Below, piece after piece: positions 34,441 to 42,245 of a stretch of 64,000 nt of DNA; the stretch's first letter is position 1, and each line of letters opens with the position of its first letter. Location: positions 1 to 64,000 of the IMG/VR virus record IMGVR_UViG_3300030060_005313; one strand, given 5' to 3'. The position numbers and the translations under genes were made by a program. The stretch comes from a virus. The notes under the pieces are model-generated. The model did not search any database, was not told where the DNA came from, and saw only the letters and a list, made by a program, of their open reading frames with translations.

Positions 34441-34677
34441 ATGAAAAACATAATCAAATTAGAAAGTATCGGAACTGCATTAAATATGAAAACCGGCATG
34501 ACTCATCCGATAAATGCCGATGGTACTATTGACTTTTATGAAGGAGTAGCATGTCACATTCTCTATGATGAGCCTGGTGTTCCAGGTGGTTTCAATGAGG
34601 ATGGTTTTGAGTTGTATGACTTGGCTGATTTAAAAGATAGGGAAGTCATCGAAGAATATTTAGAAACAACAAAGTAA
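34441..34677 (+). CDS. Small acidic hypothetical protein
   Basis: 78 residues from ATG 34441, with GAGGA 5 bases before. Residues 8-30 (SIGTALNMKTGMTHPINADG) resemble a short beta hairpin found in other tiny phage proteins; ends in an acidic helix. Unknown function. Confidence 0.65.
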   Translation: MKNIIKLESIGTALNMKTGMTHPINADGTIDFYEGVACHILYDEPGVPGGFNEDGFELYDLADLKDREVIEEYLETTK

Positions 34678-34689
34678 AAGGAAAAAATA

Positions 34690-35061
34690 ATGGCTTATAT
34701 GAATCAAGAAAAGAAAAAAGAGTTAGCTCCAAAAATTAAACAGGCTTTGAAAAAGCATAATATGAAGGGAACTCTTTCTGTTGATAATTACTCTACTTTA
34801 AGGTTGACTCTTCAATCTGGTCCTATCGACTTTAAGTATGTTGGTCAGGATGGTAGGACTATTAGAAATATAAATGAGTATTGGTATCAAGACCACTTCA
34901 AAGATAATCCTGAAGCACTTGCTTTCTTATCAGAAGTTATTCCAGCGATGAATAATGGAAACCACGATAACTCTGATATAATGACAGATTACTTTGATGT
35001 CGGTTGGTATATCTCTGTTAACCTTGGTAAGTGGGATAAACCTTATATAGTTAATGCGTAA
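34690..35061 (+). CDS. Conserved phage/plasmid-type hypothetical protein
   Basis: 123 residues. MAYMNQEKKKELAPKIKQ at the start, then a GTLSVDNYSTLRLTLQSG strand pair, and HDNSDIMTDYFDVGWYISV near the end, match a short protein family I recall from phages and plasmids, without known function. Confidence 0.75.
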   Translation: MAYMNQEKKKELAPKIKQALKKHNMKGTLSVDNYSTLRLTLQSGPIDFKYVGQDGRTIRNINEYWYQDHFKDNPEALAFLSEVIPAMNNGNHDNSDIMTDYFDVGWYISVNLGKWDKPYIVNA

Positions 35062-35479
35062 TAAAGAAAGATTTAAAAAAGAGATTAGGGCTCTTAGAAC
35101 TGTACTTATGGATGAGCCCTACTGTAAATCGTTAGGTAGCTTTCATACCTTTGTAGCTGATATGCATGTAGCATTAGTATCTGATAGAAGGATTACAGAT
35201 AAGATGCAAAGCAGTATTCAAAAGATTATTGATAACTATCATAGGTTAAATCAGCCTGATATTAGAACAAAGAGATTACAAATTATGGATAAGATGGATA
35301 TGTTGTCCAAAAAATTAGAGCAGTGTGATTACCACAAGTTATATAGGATGGAAAAGCAGGAAGTTATAGATAGTATGAAGAGGTGGGTATCAAGAACCGG
35401 TAAGTTGACTAAGGGGCAAATGGTATATTGTAATAAACTTTTTAAACAATTTAATAAAAAAATTCAAAAAAGAGCTTGA
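35054..35479 (+). CDS. Helical basic hypothetical protein
   Basis: 141 residues, almost all helical and rich in Lys, Arg and Met. It overlaps the gene before by 8 bases; its end overlaps the next promoter. No domain recognised. Confidence 0.65.
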   Translation: MRNKERFKKEIRALRTVLMDEPYCKSLGSFHTFVADMHVALVSDRRITDKMQSSIQKIIDNYHRLNQPDIRTKRLQIMDKMDMLSKKLEQCDYHKLYRMEKQEVIDSMKRWVSRTGKLTKGQMVYCNKLFKQFNKKIQKRA

Positions 35480-35507
35480 CTTTTAGCAAAAGTTTTTGTA
35501 GCTTTAG
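35476..35507 (+). promoter_or_regulatory. TTGACT/TAGCTT promoter before 35531, duplicated copy A
   Basis: TTGACT at 35476-35481 with GTAGCTTTAG starting 22 bases later. About 55 bases from here to the next ATG are nearly identical to 35743-35800, a direct repeat. Confidence 0.78.
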
Positions 35508-35530
35508 CCGTTAAATAAAGGAAATAAATA

Positions 35531-35734
35531 ATGGAAACATATCAAATCAATGGAATAACAGTTTGTGGAGAAATCAAGTGGACTAGAATTGGAGAGCCAG
35601 TTGATATGGATAATGACTACGAGATGGCTAGGGTTTACGGAATGGATATTACTGGTAGAGGGTATTGTGCCGTAGGATATATTGAAGATGGTCTCATAGA
35701 TGACATCGTTGATGAAACTTTTGAAATACTTTAA
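35531..35734 (+). CDS. Small hypothetical protein, paralog of 36565-36807
   Basis: 67 residues. VCGEIKWTRIGEP, then YGMDITGRGYCAVGYIEDGLIDDIVD, align in order with GSIDWTIGDET, YINGYDKAGTSVSCIGEVVNG in the gene at 36565. The fold is likely a small beta barrel. Function unknown. AAAGGA precedes the ATG. Confidence 0.65.
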   Translation: METYQINGITVCGEIKWTRIGEPVDMDNDYEMARVYGMDITGRGYCAVGYIEDGLIDDIVDETFEIL

Positions 35735-35742
35735 AAAAGTAC

Positions 35743-35774
35743 TTGACTTTTAGCAAAAGTTTTTGTAGCTTTAG
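35743..35774 (+). promoter_or_regulatory. TTGACT/TAGCTT promoter before 35798, duplicated copy B
   Basis: TTGACT at 35743-35748 with GTAGCTTTAG starting 22 bases later; near-identical in sequence to the promoter and leader at 35476. Confidence 0.78.
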
Positions 35775-35797
35775 CCGTTAAATAAAGGGAAAAAATA

Positions 35798-35941
35798 ATG
35801 AAAACAATTTTTGAAGAAATACAAAATGATATGGATGAGTTCTTCGCAGAGATAGATGCTATCATCGGTAGGGAACCTGAGATGACAGATGAAGAAGCTG
35901 AACACTTGGAAATGAAAGCGGAGTTGGCTCATGGAATTTAA
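35798..35941 (+). CDS. Small acidic protein
   Basis: 47 residues, rich in Glu and Asp, amphipathic helix (TIFEEIQNDMDEFFAEIDAI). It follows the duplicated promoter and overlaps the next gene by 11 bases. DNA-mimic or inhibitor roles are possible for such products but unproven. Confidence 0.6.
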   Translation: MKTIFEEIQNDMDEFFAEIDAIIGREPEMTDEEAEHLEMKAELAHGI

Positions 35942-36287
35942 TCAGGCTGTAGATAATTTACTTATAGGGATTGGAGATGACTATACCAGATGGTCTTCAC
36001 CATTAAAAACTGATGAGCAGAATATGGTTGATATTAAGACTAGGATGATTGGTGAATTCAAAGATGGTATCAAAATTAGGAGTGGTAAGAAGTATGTAAA
36101 AGTTATCACCGGTTCTTCTGTTTGGGGTTTCATCGCTAAAGAAGATGGAGTTCACAAAGGAATACCACATAAGAAAGGTGATGTCTTCAAAGCCGCTGGT
36201 TGGGCAGCTCCGGCTAAATGGGCTAGAGGAAGTATTTTTGACAATAACACAAATTGGTTCAGATGGACTGGACCTAATTACTTGTAA
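35931..36287 (+). CDS. Conserved phage hypothetical protein
   Basis: 118 residues. KYVKVITGSSVWGFIAK, then KKGDVFKAAGWAAPAKWARG and a C-terminal FRWTGPNYL, match a small protein I recall as recurrent in phages. It looks like an all-beta fold. Unknown function. Confidence 0.75.
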   Translation: MEFNQAVDNLLIGIGDDYTRWSSPLKTDEQNMVDIKTRMIGEFKDGIKIRSGKKYVKVITGSSVWGFIAKEDGVHKGIPHKKGDVFKAAGWAAPAKWARGSIFDNNTNWFRWTGPNYL

Positions 36288-36297
36288 GGAGTAAAGT

Positions 36298-36492
36298 ATG
36301 ATAAATCCAAAAGATGAAGCCATCTTAGATATGATGGCTGATGAAATCGAAGTCAGTAACGAACTAATCGCTGATAACAGCGACTATGTTGATTACCTTC
36401 TCAATGAGAGGAAGGATGGTTACTCAGGTGATTATGAGTCATCTGATGTACTAGAGTTTGATGAAACAGATGACGAGTGGTATCTTGACTAA
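36298..36492 (+). CDS. Very acidic small protein
   Basis: 64 residues, with well over a third Asp or Glu and almost no basic residues. AAGGAG precedes the ATG. Possible DNA mimic; no family recognised. Confidence 0.6.
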   Translation: MINPKDEAILDMMADEIEVSNELIADNSDYVDYLLNERKDGYSGDYESSDVLEFDETDDEWYLD

Positions 36493-36511
36493 AAAAATAT
36501 TAAAAAAAGAC

Positions 36512-36545
36512 TTGACTTATATTGCAATTCTTTTGTAGCTTTAAA
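36512..36545 (+). promoter_or_regulatory. TTGACT/TAGCTT phage promoter before 36565
   Basis: TTGACT at 36512-36517 with GTAGCTTTAAACG starting 23 bases later. Confidence 0.75.
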
Positions 36546-36564
36546 CGTAATGAAAAGGAAAAAT

Positions 36565-36807
36565 ATGATACACAAATTAGTTCATGAAACAGTAAACATT
36601 AAAGGATGGGACATAGTTGGTTCTATCGATTGGACAATTGGTGATGAAACCGAATTACCATTTGAAGATCATCAACCTGATAAGACATTACATTACATCA
36701 ATGGATATGATAAGGCTGGAACATCAGTTAGTTGTATCGGTGAAGTAGTTAATGGTACAGTTGTAGATGTATTTTTTGATTATTTAATTGCTAAATATAA
36801 TAACTAA
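36565..36807 (+). CDS. Small hypothetical protein, paralog of 35531-35734
   Basis: 80 residues from ATG 36565 (AAAAGGA upstream); ATG 36550 is too near the promoter. See the gene at 35531 for the shared blocks. Likely a tandem-duplication product with its own promoter. Confidence 0.65.
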   Translation: MIHKLVHETVNIKGWDIVGSIDWTIGDETELPFEDHQPDKTLHYINGYDKAGTSVSCIGEVVNGTVVDVFFDYLIAKYNN

Positions 36808-36825
36808 AACAAAGGAGTATGTTAA

Positions 36826-37095
36826 ATGACATATGTATATGAGTACACCGTAAATGAAGACAATGTTAAAGTGGAGTATTGCTTTAGTTCTGTCTCAGAC
36901 GAAATCAAAGTGGTTGATATGTGGGTTAATGGAAAGTTCCATAGGACTAATTGGATGAGCCACGAAGGTAGAGCCCTATTGATGGCGAGGTTAGAACTTG
37001 ATATGGAGAATAGGATGTGTGGTACTTTGGATGACGTAACTGTTGGAACTGAAATTGATTTAGATAGAGATATACCGGAGATTGGAATTGCTTAA
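36826..37095 (+). CDS. Hypothetical protein
   Basis: 89 residues, beta-rich start (YVYEYTVNEDNVKVEYCF) and an acidic end. AAAGGAG precedes the ATG. It overlaps the next gene. No family recognised. Confidence 0.65.
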   Translation: MTYVYEYTVNEDNVKVEYCFSSVSDEIKVVDMWVNGKFHRTNWMSHEGRALLMARLELDMENRMCGTLDDVTVGTEIDLDRDIPEIGIA

Positions 37096-37351
37096 AGAAA
37101 TATTAGATAGACTCGTAGATATAGAAGTTCAGTTAGATGACGCTTACTACAACCTACCTGAGTATGATGCTAACTCAGAAGGTAAGGGTTATATAGATGG
37201 TGCAAGGTGTGACTTGTACCATCTAAAAGATGAAATCGAAAAACGTATTTTAACCGAAAAAAGTTTAGACCCAATGAACAGGTTTGATGGTGAGGATGTC
37301 ACGCTTGATGAGGTTATGAATACATCACCAACATTAGCTAAAGGATTATAA
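37082..37351 (+). CDS. Small acidic helical protein
   Basis: Up to 89 residues. TTG 37082 is the first start; TTG 37088 has better spacing from GGAG and may be the real one. An N-terminal helix (LLKEILDRLVDIEVQLDDAY) suggests a coiled coil. Unknown. Confidence 0.55.
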   Translation: MELLKEILDRLVDIEVQLDDAYYNLPEYDANSEGKGYIDGARCDLYHLKDEIEKRILTEKSLDPMNRFDGEDVTLDEVMNTSPTLAKGL

Positions 37352-37353
37352 CA

Positions 37354-37476
37354 ATGTGGAATGATATAGCGACACTAATAGTTTTCAATTGGATACCAGT
37401 ATCTATGATTGTAATTGCATCTTGGTTATTCGTAGAGTTGGTTAAATACGAACATAGGAGAAAAGATAATCAATGA
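37354..37476 (+). CDS. 40-residue single-pass membrane protein
   Basis: ATG 37354, one central membrane helix (LIVFNWIPVSMIVIASWLFV) and a basic C-terminus (HRRKDNQ). It overlaps the next start (ATGA). Unknown. Confidence 0.55.
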   Translation: MWNDIATLIVFNWIPVSMIVIASWLFVELVKYEHRRKDNQ

Positions 37477-37691
37477 ACCTATTAGAAGCAATTATAGAAA
37501 AGTTTGATGGTGTTATCATAGAAGATAACCAATGGACTGTTGAAGGTTCTAATGGCAAACGGTACATTGTGGAATGGGATAAGTATAATAAAAAATACAG
37601 TTGTCAATGTAAAGGTTATATTTATAGAAAGAAGTGCAGACACATAACAGAACTATCAGAATCTTTTAGGAGACATTATGCAGTTAGATAA
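37473..37691 (+). CDS. SWIM zinc-finger protein
   Basis: 72 residues. KKYSCQCKGYIYRKKCRHI gives the CxC-xn-CxH pattern of SWIM fingers, which bind DNA or proteins. It overlaps the VOC gene downstream by 14 bases. Role unknown. Confidence 0.78.
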   Translation: MNLLEAIIEKFDGVIIEDNQWTVEGSNGKRYIVEWDKYNKKYSCQCKGYIYRKKCRHITELSESFRRHYAVR

Positions 37692-37977
37692 TATAGACCA
37701 CGTTGCTATACAAGTTACACACATAGCTAGGGGTGTAGCTTTTTATAAAAAGAATTTTAATTGTGAAGTAGAATATGAAGACCAATCTTGGGCATTACTG
37801 AAATTCGAAAACACAAAACTAGCTTTAGTATTACCCGCAGAACACCCGCCACATATTGCAATTATAGATGATGAATTAGAAGGTGGAGATGTACATAGGG
37901 ATGGTAGCCGTTCTAAGTACGAACATGATGGCTATGGGAATATGGTAGAAATAATTACTTATAAGGATGTAAAATGA
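37678..37977 (+). CDS. VOC-fold (glyoxalase/bleomycin-resistance-like) protein
   Basis: 99 residues. IDHVAIQVTHIARGVAFYKKNF is the start of a VOC module, and HDGYGNMVEII its closing metal-ligand strand. Length fits one VOC half, which would dimerise. Could be a lyase, dioxygenase or resistance protein; the substrate is not deducible. Confidence 0.82.
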   Translation: MQLDNIDHVAIQVTHIARGVAFYKKNFNCEVEYEDQSWALLKFENTKLALVLPAEHPPHIAIIDDELEGGDVHRDGSRSKYEHDGYGNMVEIITYKDVK

Positions 37978-38153
37978 AAGACAAAATAAAAATAAATGAT
38001 GTTGTTGAATTTAAGGCATCTTCACTTGGAAAAGGGACTATAGTTTCCGTACCTAATGAAGATACTCATATGTATACGGTTAGGCTAGGTATACAGGATA
38101 TAAATGGTAAACATATTAGTTGTACCGAACATTACTTTAAGGTAGTTGAATGA
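37974..38153 (+). CDS. Small beta-barrel-like hypothetical protein
   Basis: 59 residues from ATG 37974. KINDVVEFKASSLGKGTIVS and YTVRLGIQDING resemble a KOW/SH3-like barrel. It overlaps both neighbours by 4 bases. Confidence 0.6.
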   Translation: MKDKIKINDVVEFKASSLGKGTIVSVPNEDTHMYTVRLGIQDINGKHISCTEHYFKVVE

Positions 38154-38362
38154 TTGAAATTCAAAAGAACCGAAGAGAGACAATCAGAATCTCTGAGTCG
38201 GAATACGAAGGTCACAAGTTCATTGATTTGCGAATTTGGTATGATGATAACGGAGAAATGAAACCGACAAAAAAAGGTATATCATTCAATCCTAATATTG
38301 CAAAAGAAGTCATCGAAGGAATACTGAAAACAGTAGAGGAGTCAGATTGGAAAAACTTCTAA
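38150..38362 (+). CDS. PC4/p15-like single-stranded DNA-binding coactivator
   Basis: 70 residues. RRETIRISESEYEGHKFIDL, then RIWYDDNGEMKPTKKGISF, is the PC4 (p15) fold: four strands and a helix that bind single-stranded DNA. Related proteins in phages act in transcription or recombination. It overlaps both neighbours. Confidence 0.8.
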   Translation: MIEIQKNRRETIRISESEYEGHKFIDLRIWYDDNGEMKPTKKGISFNPNIAKEVIEGILKTVEESDWKNF

Positions 38363-38706
38363 CTAATAAATTGTATTGGGCTATTGTGGCACAGATTATC
38401 GGTGGCGTAACCGCTTTCTTTCAGTTGCAAGGTTGGGTTGTTTGGCCTGATAAACCGTTTCTGAAATCTATATGGTGGTTATACTTAACAAGCATTGTTA
38501 TAGCACCACTATTCTTTTGGAGTACAAAATGGTCTTACGAACACTTTGGTGCTTTTTGGAATATGAGGTTAGCGGGATTTGGTATTAGTACAATAATATT
38601 TGGTTTGTTGGCTTGGAGTCTAATAGGTGAAATACCAACACTAAAAACTATGATTAGTCTTTTATTAGCATTAGCTATAATCTTAATACAAATTAGTAAT
38701 CTTTGA
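38347..38706 (+). CDS. Four-helix membrane protein
   Basis: 119 residues from TTG 38347, with GAGGAG 5 bases upstream. Four hydrophobic segments (about 9-28, 42-60, 75-92, 99-117) give a small multidrug-transporter-like shape, but no family signature is certain. Inner membrane. Confidence 0.65.
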   Translation: MEKLLTNKLYWAIVAQIIGGVTAFFQLQGWVVWPDKPFLKSIWWLYLTSIVIAPLFFWSTKWSYEHFGAFWNMRLAGFGISTIIFGLLAWSLIGEIPTLKTMISLLLALAIILIQISNL

Positions 38707-38717
38707 GGAGAATTGAA

Positions 38718-39113
38718 ATGAAAAATTTATCTAAAATACACATTATAATTGCAATACTTGCTTTTATATTTGGGACTCAACTTAGAGGACAGACATTTAG
38801 TTATGATAAAGTTTCAGACTTTGAACTGAAACCTATGCCACCTGAATTAGTTCCATATCAGATTGTACCATTAGATCCTGTACCTGATTGTAGATTGGAA
38901 ATGGGTATTGAATTAATATATCCTCAAAGTATTATGAATCTACCAGAACCACAACGTGAAGAAACATTAGAGATTATTTACAAAAGAGTAGCATTCGAGA
39001 TATCGAATCCTGAGAAATCTGCTGGTTTATTTCAAATTGATGGACAGATGTATCATTTAATCAGAATACCTTACACAGGTGCTTCTAACTTTTGGGGTTG
39101 GGAATATGATTGA
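38718..39113 (+). CDS. Secreted hypothetical protein
   Basis: 131 residues from ATG 38718 (GAGGAG upstream). A signal peptide (IHIIIAILAFIFGTQLRGQ) precedes a Pro-rich mature part (ELKPMPPELVPYQIVPLDP). Periplasmic or surface location is likely. Unknown function. Confidence 0.65.
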   Translation: MKNLSKIHIIIAILAFIFGTQLRGQTFSYDKVSDFELKPMPPELVPYQIVPLDPVPDCRLEMGIELIYPQSIMNLPEPQREETLEIIYKRVAFEISNPEKSAGLFQIDGQMYHLIRIPYTGASNFWGWEYD

Positions 39114-39420
39114 GTATATCTTATTAGGGGTATTTGCTCCAATAATTTTAAACCTAATGCATCTATTAGTTGGATTGTATGTGGTTACACAACGAGGTAA
39201 CATGATGTCATTAGGATTTACTGGTATTAGTTTTCTCACCAAAACCGTTGCCATGTTATTTTTGACTTGGTTGGGTGTTGGGTTCTTAGGATTGGTTATG
39301 GCTATCTTTATACCATTACTCACATTCTTTTGGTTTTTTACACATATAGTCGAGGCATTTGTAATACAACACTATATGAAAGAAAATGTTCCAAAAGAAT
39401 TACAAAGGATGCAAATATGA
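39106..39420 (+). CDS. Membrane protein
   Basis: 104 residues from ATG 39106, overlapping the upstream TGA. Three or four hydrophobic segments; the pattern resembles small AtpI-like membrane proteins, without firm identity. It overlaps the next mini-gene (ATGA). Confidence 0.6.
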   Translation: MIEYILLGVFAPIILNLMHLLVGLYVVTQRGNMMSLGFTGISFLTKTVAMLFLTWLGVGFLGLVMAIFIPLLTFFWFFTHIVEAFVIQHYMKENVPKELQRMQI

Positions 39421-39488
39421 TTTATTTATTTATCGGAGTCATAATACTTATATTAACAATGCAAATTAGAAATGGATGGAAGTGGTAA
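39417..39488 (+). CDS. 23-residue membrane peptide
   Basis: ATGA overlap with the gene before and TAATG overlap with the gene after. Sequence YLFIGVIILILTM is one membrane helix with a basic end. Its reality rests on tight coupling. Confidence 0.45.
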   Translation: MIYLFIGVIILILTMQIRNGWKW

Positions 39489-39637
39489 TGGGTTGGTGGA
39501 TGAGATTACAGTTTACTTCTTGGTGGAGTAAATTTATGGAATGGAGATTAGACAGGCAATCAAAGAAGTTTGCTAAAGAGTTAAAAAGAAAAAATTATCA
39601 ACCACGACAGCCGTGGGATAATGGAATATGGAGATAG
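39488..39637 (+). CDS. Small Trp-rich basic protein
   Basis: 49 residues, eight Trp and many Lys/Arg; the start GWWMRLQFTSWWSKFMEWRL is an amphipathic membrane-active type helix. It lies between a membrane peptide and ferredoxin. Unknown. Confidence 0.5.
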   Translation: MGWWMRLQFTSWWSKFMEWRLDRQSKKFAKELKRKNYQPRQPWDNGIWR

Positions 39638-39640
39638 AAT

Positions 39641-39964
39641 GTGGCATATAATTACTTTAAAGGTATACCAGAATTACCTGAGTATGCTAGAGAAAAAAGA
39701 AAAAGACCACCGATGGTGGCAGTTGTTGATGAGGATAATTGTACGGGATGTCAAGCATGCGTTCCTTTCTGTCCTGTGGATTGTATTGAGCCAGTAGCTA
39801 GTGATAAGTATGAATGGCCGGTTATTCCTCCTGTACAGGTTAGGTTTAATGAGTGTACTGGATGTCAGGTATGTGCAAGGGTTTGTACAAAGTTTACTTG
39901 GGATGCGATAAGAATGTTGAAAACAGATACATTTGAAGAATTATATCAATTTGAGGTAGATTAA
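39641..39964 (+). CDS. Ferredoxin with two [4Fe-4S] clusters
   Basis: 107 residues from GTG 39641, with GGAG 7 bases upstream. CTGCQACVPFCPVDC near 32-46 and CTGCQVCARVC near 73-83 are two CxxCxxCxxxC clusters. It would carry electrons in the cytoplasm; the insert between clusters is longer than in bacterial 2[4Fe-4S] ferredoxins. Partner enzyme unknown. Phage ferredoxins are usually 2Fe-2S plant-type, so this is unusual. Confidence 0.92.
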   Translation: MAYNYFKGIPELPEYAREKRKRPPMVAVVDEDNCTGCQACVPFCPVDCIEPVASDKYEWPVIPPVQVRFNECTGCQVCARVCTKFTWDAIRMLKTDTFEELYQFEVD

Positions 39965-40260
39965 TGAAAACAAAGGTTATATTATTATTTTTATTTTTAA
40001 TTGGTTGTAATGAGAAATCGTTAGAACCTGAAACTTTTGAAATAAAAGATAAGATTACAAAAAATATACATATATTTAGGAAAGAACCTAAATTAAAAAA
40101 GAGCATCTTATATTGTATAAAAGATAAAGAGCGTAAGGTGGTTTGGGTAGATTGGCATCCCGACCAAACACCAGAATTTACATATAGAGTTGATTCCTAT
40201 GCAAATTATATAGAGAGAACTTGGGTAGAGCAACATTACGGATATAGGATAGCACCTTGA
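39964..40260 (+). CDS. Predicted lipoprotein
   Basis: 98 residues. KTKVILLFLFLIGCNEKS is a signal with lipobox LIGC. The mature part is basic and acidic mixed, no domain. It shares one base with the ferredoxin stop and overlaps the next lipoprotein-like gene. Confidence 0.75.
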   Translation: MKTKVILLFLFLIGCNEKSLEPETFEIKDKITKNIHIFRKEPKLKKSILYCIKDKERKVVWVDWHPDQTPEFTYRVDSYANYIERTWVEQHYGYRIAP

Positions 40261-40742
40261 AAAAATTAAGTTGGTTATTGGTACTATTTTGTTGTGATGA
40301 TAGAATAGAAAAACCTGATAAGGCTAATGTAATTGTGACGGTGTTAAGAATAGATAGGATTGAGATACAAGATAATATATGGATTACACCAGCACCGATG
40401 TGGGGGCACTTAGAATCGATGGATACGCCTGTTGATAGGTTAGTGGTTCATTGGTGGAGTAACATGTATTGGGATGAGGATGATTCAAGTGGTCATTATA
40501 GATTACTACCAAACAGAAGAAACAAAGCAATACGGTATGATAACTTTGGTAACAGAGATACGATGGATGTAAATGTAGATACTCTGAGATGGATTACAGA
40601 TGAATATTCTACTGTAGATAGTCTAGGATATTTTTACAATACACTAACACCTACAAAGATGATGCAAGATAGATTTATGAAATTATATTGGAGTATCGAA
40701 AATACATTGATAGATTCACAAACAATATTTTTAATGGATTAG
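40257..40742 (+). CDS. Predicted lipoprotein
   Basis: 161 residues from a TTG overlapping the upstream TGA. KKLSWLLVLFCCDDR is a short signal with a lipobox-like cysteine. The mature part is acidic with TVLRIDRIEIQDNIWITPAP and DSLGYFYNTLTP, beta-rich. Unknown. Confidence 0.65.
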   Translation: MKKLSWLLVLFCCDDRIEKPDKANVIVTVLRIDRIEIQDNIWITPAPMWGHLESMDTPVDRLVVHWWSNMYWDEDDSSGHYRLLPNRRNKAIRYDNFGNRDTMDVNVDTLRWITDEYSTVDSLGYFYNTLTPTKMMQDRFMKLYWSIENTLIDSQTIFLMD

Positions 40743-40770
40743 AAATGAATAAACAACATAGGAGTAAAAA

Positions 40771-40851
40771 ATGACATTAGGATTAGGAATAACAGTAGCA
40801 ATATTATTATTAACATTTTGGTTGTATAGAGATGATTTGAGGAACTGGTAG
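40771..40851 (+). CDS. 26-residue membrane peptide
   Basis: ATG 40771 with AGGAG upstream. LGITVAILLLTFWLY is one membrane helix, then RDDLRNW. It shares a base with the next start. Confidence 0.5.
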   Translation: MTLGLGITVAILLLTFWLYRDDLRNW

Positions 40852-41084
40852 TGAAAGAGTTTCCTCAAAAAGAAGCTTACATATTATTTGGCGACCAACT
40901 AAATAAGATTATGAAATGTCTCTATATACTGAAAAGTAGAAATGACGATGTTGATGGTTTATCACGTTTTATCGAACAATTAGAAACCATGCCATCATAT
41001 GATGATATGCTTAGTAAGTTTGAAGATTCGGATGATGATTTAGAAGACCTTTTGAATGGTTTTGGATTAACATTACCAGATTGA
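40851..41084 (+). CDS. Small acidic hypothetical protein
   Basis: 77 residues from GTG 40851. Helical with an acidic tail (FEDSDDDLEDLLNGFG). No family recognised. Confidence 0.6.
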   Translation: MKEFPQKEAYILFGDQLNKIMKCLYILKSRNDDVDGLSRFIEQLETMPSYDDMLSKFEDSDDDLEDLLNGFGLTLPD

Positions 41085-41086
41085 TT

Positions 41087-41281
41087 ATGAAGAAAAAATT
41101 AAAACACGATGTGGATTCTACAATAGTTGATTTGATAATGGAACATTATAATATACAATCTTTTAGTGGTATGAAAGAAAACTTGACTGGTGAAGAGTTT
41201 GACAGAATACTAGAGGTTGCAAAAGAAATGTATTATATGGATATGTTGAAAAGTGTTAAGCACAACATGCCACGAAGCTGA
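41087..41281 (+). CDS. Small helical hypothetical protein
   Basis: 64 residues from ATG 41087; TTG 41081 is in frame. Basic start, helical body. Shares a base with the next gene. Unknown. Confidence 0.55.
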   Translation: MKKKLKHDVDSTIVDLIMEHYNIQSFSGMKENLTGEEFDRILEVAKEMYYMDMLKSVKHNMPRS

Positions 41282-41421
41282 TGTATTATTTACTAAAGAT
41301 AAAATGGCTTGTTGAAGATATAATTAATTTTGTATATCAGGCTTTACAACTATACTTATATAGTAGACATTTAAAAATGAGAATTGAAAAAAATAACTTT
41401 GGGAGAAGAGAAGAATGGTAA
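41281..41421 (+). CDS. Small basic helical protein
   Basis: 46 residues. YYLLKIKWLVEDIINFVYQA is an amphipathic helix; the rest is basic. It overlaps the dUTPase gene by 7 bases. Confidence 0.5.
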   Translation: MYYLLKIKWLVEDIINFVYQALQLYLYSRHLKMRIEKNNFGRREEW

Positions 41422-41894
41422 ATCTAAATATAAAAATATTAGAAGAGTCAGTAAGAAGATACTATGACACAAGTAAAGGCTGGTCACATGTACGGAAAAG
41501 AAAACCTGATGGGTATAAAGGTGATGCCGGTTTTGATTTGTACTTTCCAGATCAACATTTAGTCTGTGCACATGAAACCGCGTTGATACCATTAGGTATT
41601 GCTGGAGAAATGACAGATGAATATGTACCGATTAGTTACTATGTCACACCAAGAAGTAGTATTTACAAAACACCACTTAGAATGGCTAACTCAATCGGCG
41701 TAATGGATAGTGGGTATCGTGGTGAGTATATGGTACCTGTTGATAATAATTCTGATGAAGACTATATGATTAAACCTGGTGAAAGATTGTTTCAAGTAAT
41801 CCATCCTTTGCTAATACCATTCACTACAAAGATAGTCGATAGATTATCAAAATCAGAAAGAGGTGAAGGTGGATTTGGGAGTACTGGTAAATGA
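41415..41894 (+). CDS. dut: Trimeric-type dUTP diphosphatase
   Basis: 159 residues. The five motifs are visible: DAGFDLYFP (1), PRSSI (2), GVMDSGYRGEYMVPVDN (3), GERLFQ (4) and RGEGGFGSTG (5). It hydrolyses dUTP to dUMP, keeping uracil out of phage DNA and feeding dTMP synthesis. Confidence 0.96.
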   Translation: MVNLNIKILEESVRRYYDTSKGWSHVRKRKPDGYKGDAGFDLYFPDQHLVCAHETALIPLGIAGEMTDEYVPISYYVTPRSSIYKTPLRMANSIGVMDSGYRGEYMVPVDNNSDEDYMIKPGERLFQVIHPLLIPFTTKIVDRLSKSERGEGGFGSTGK

Positions 41895-42076
41895 GTAACG
41901 AAGTATTAGCAATAATCATAGCAATAATAATTATGGTGCCTGCAATATTGTTTTATGAGTTTATAGTTATCAGAAATTATGCTGATAAGTTTTTACCACC
42001 AACAGTATTGAGTTTATTCTCAAATGGAAACCCAAGAAACTTAGATAAGAAAAATGAAAAAAATAAGACATCATAA
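41891..42076 (+). CDS. Small membrane protein
   Basis: 61 residues, one N-terminal membrane helix (VLAIIIAIIIMVPAILFY) and a Lys-rich tail. ATGA overlap with dUTPase. Unknown. Confidence 0.55.
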   Translation: MSNEVLAIIIAIIIMVPAILFYEFIVIRNYADKFLPPTVLSLFSNGNPRNLDKKNEKNKTS

Positions 42077-42245
42077 ATTACCAATAACCTTAGAATCAGC
42101 AGACCACCTAACACCTGATATGTTGAAGGCCATACAAATACAGATGGCAGAATACAGTTGGGATGATTGGATTGATGAGGATGGTAACTGGTTCAAATAT
42201 TGGAACAAACCAAACCCTAAACAAATGGAGTTATTCAATGGATAA
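42054..42245 (+). CDS. Small hypothetical protein
   Basis: 63 residues, Trp/Asp-rich C-terminal half (YSWDDWIDEDGNWFKYWNKP). It overlaps both neighbours. Unknown. Confidence 0.55.
   Translation: MKKIRHHKLPITLESADHLTPDMLKAIQIQMAEYSWDDWIDEDGNWFKYWNKPNPKQMELFNG

Noticed and set aside
39267-39488. 73-codon frame over the small membrane peptide
   Set aside because: It overlaps the 39106 gene in another frame; only the last 23 codons fit an ATGA-coupled gene.
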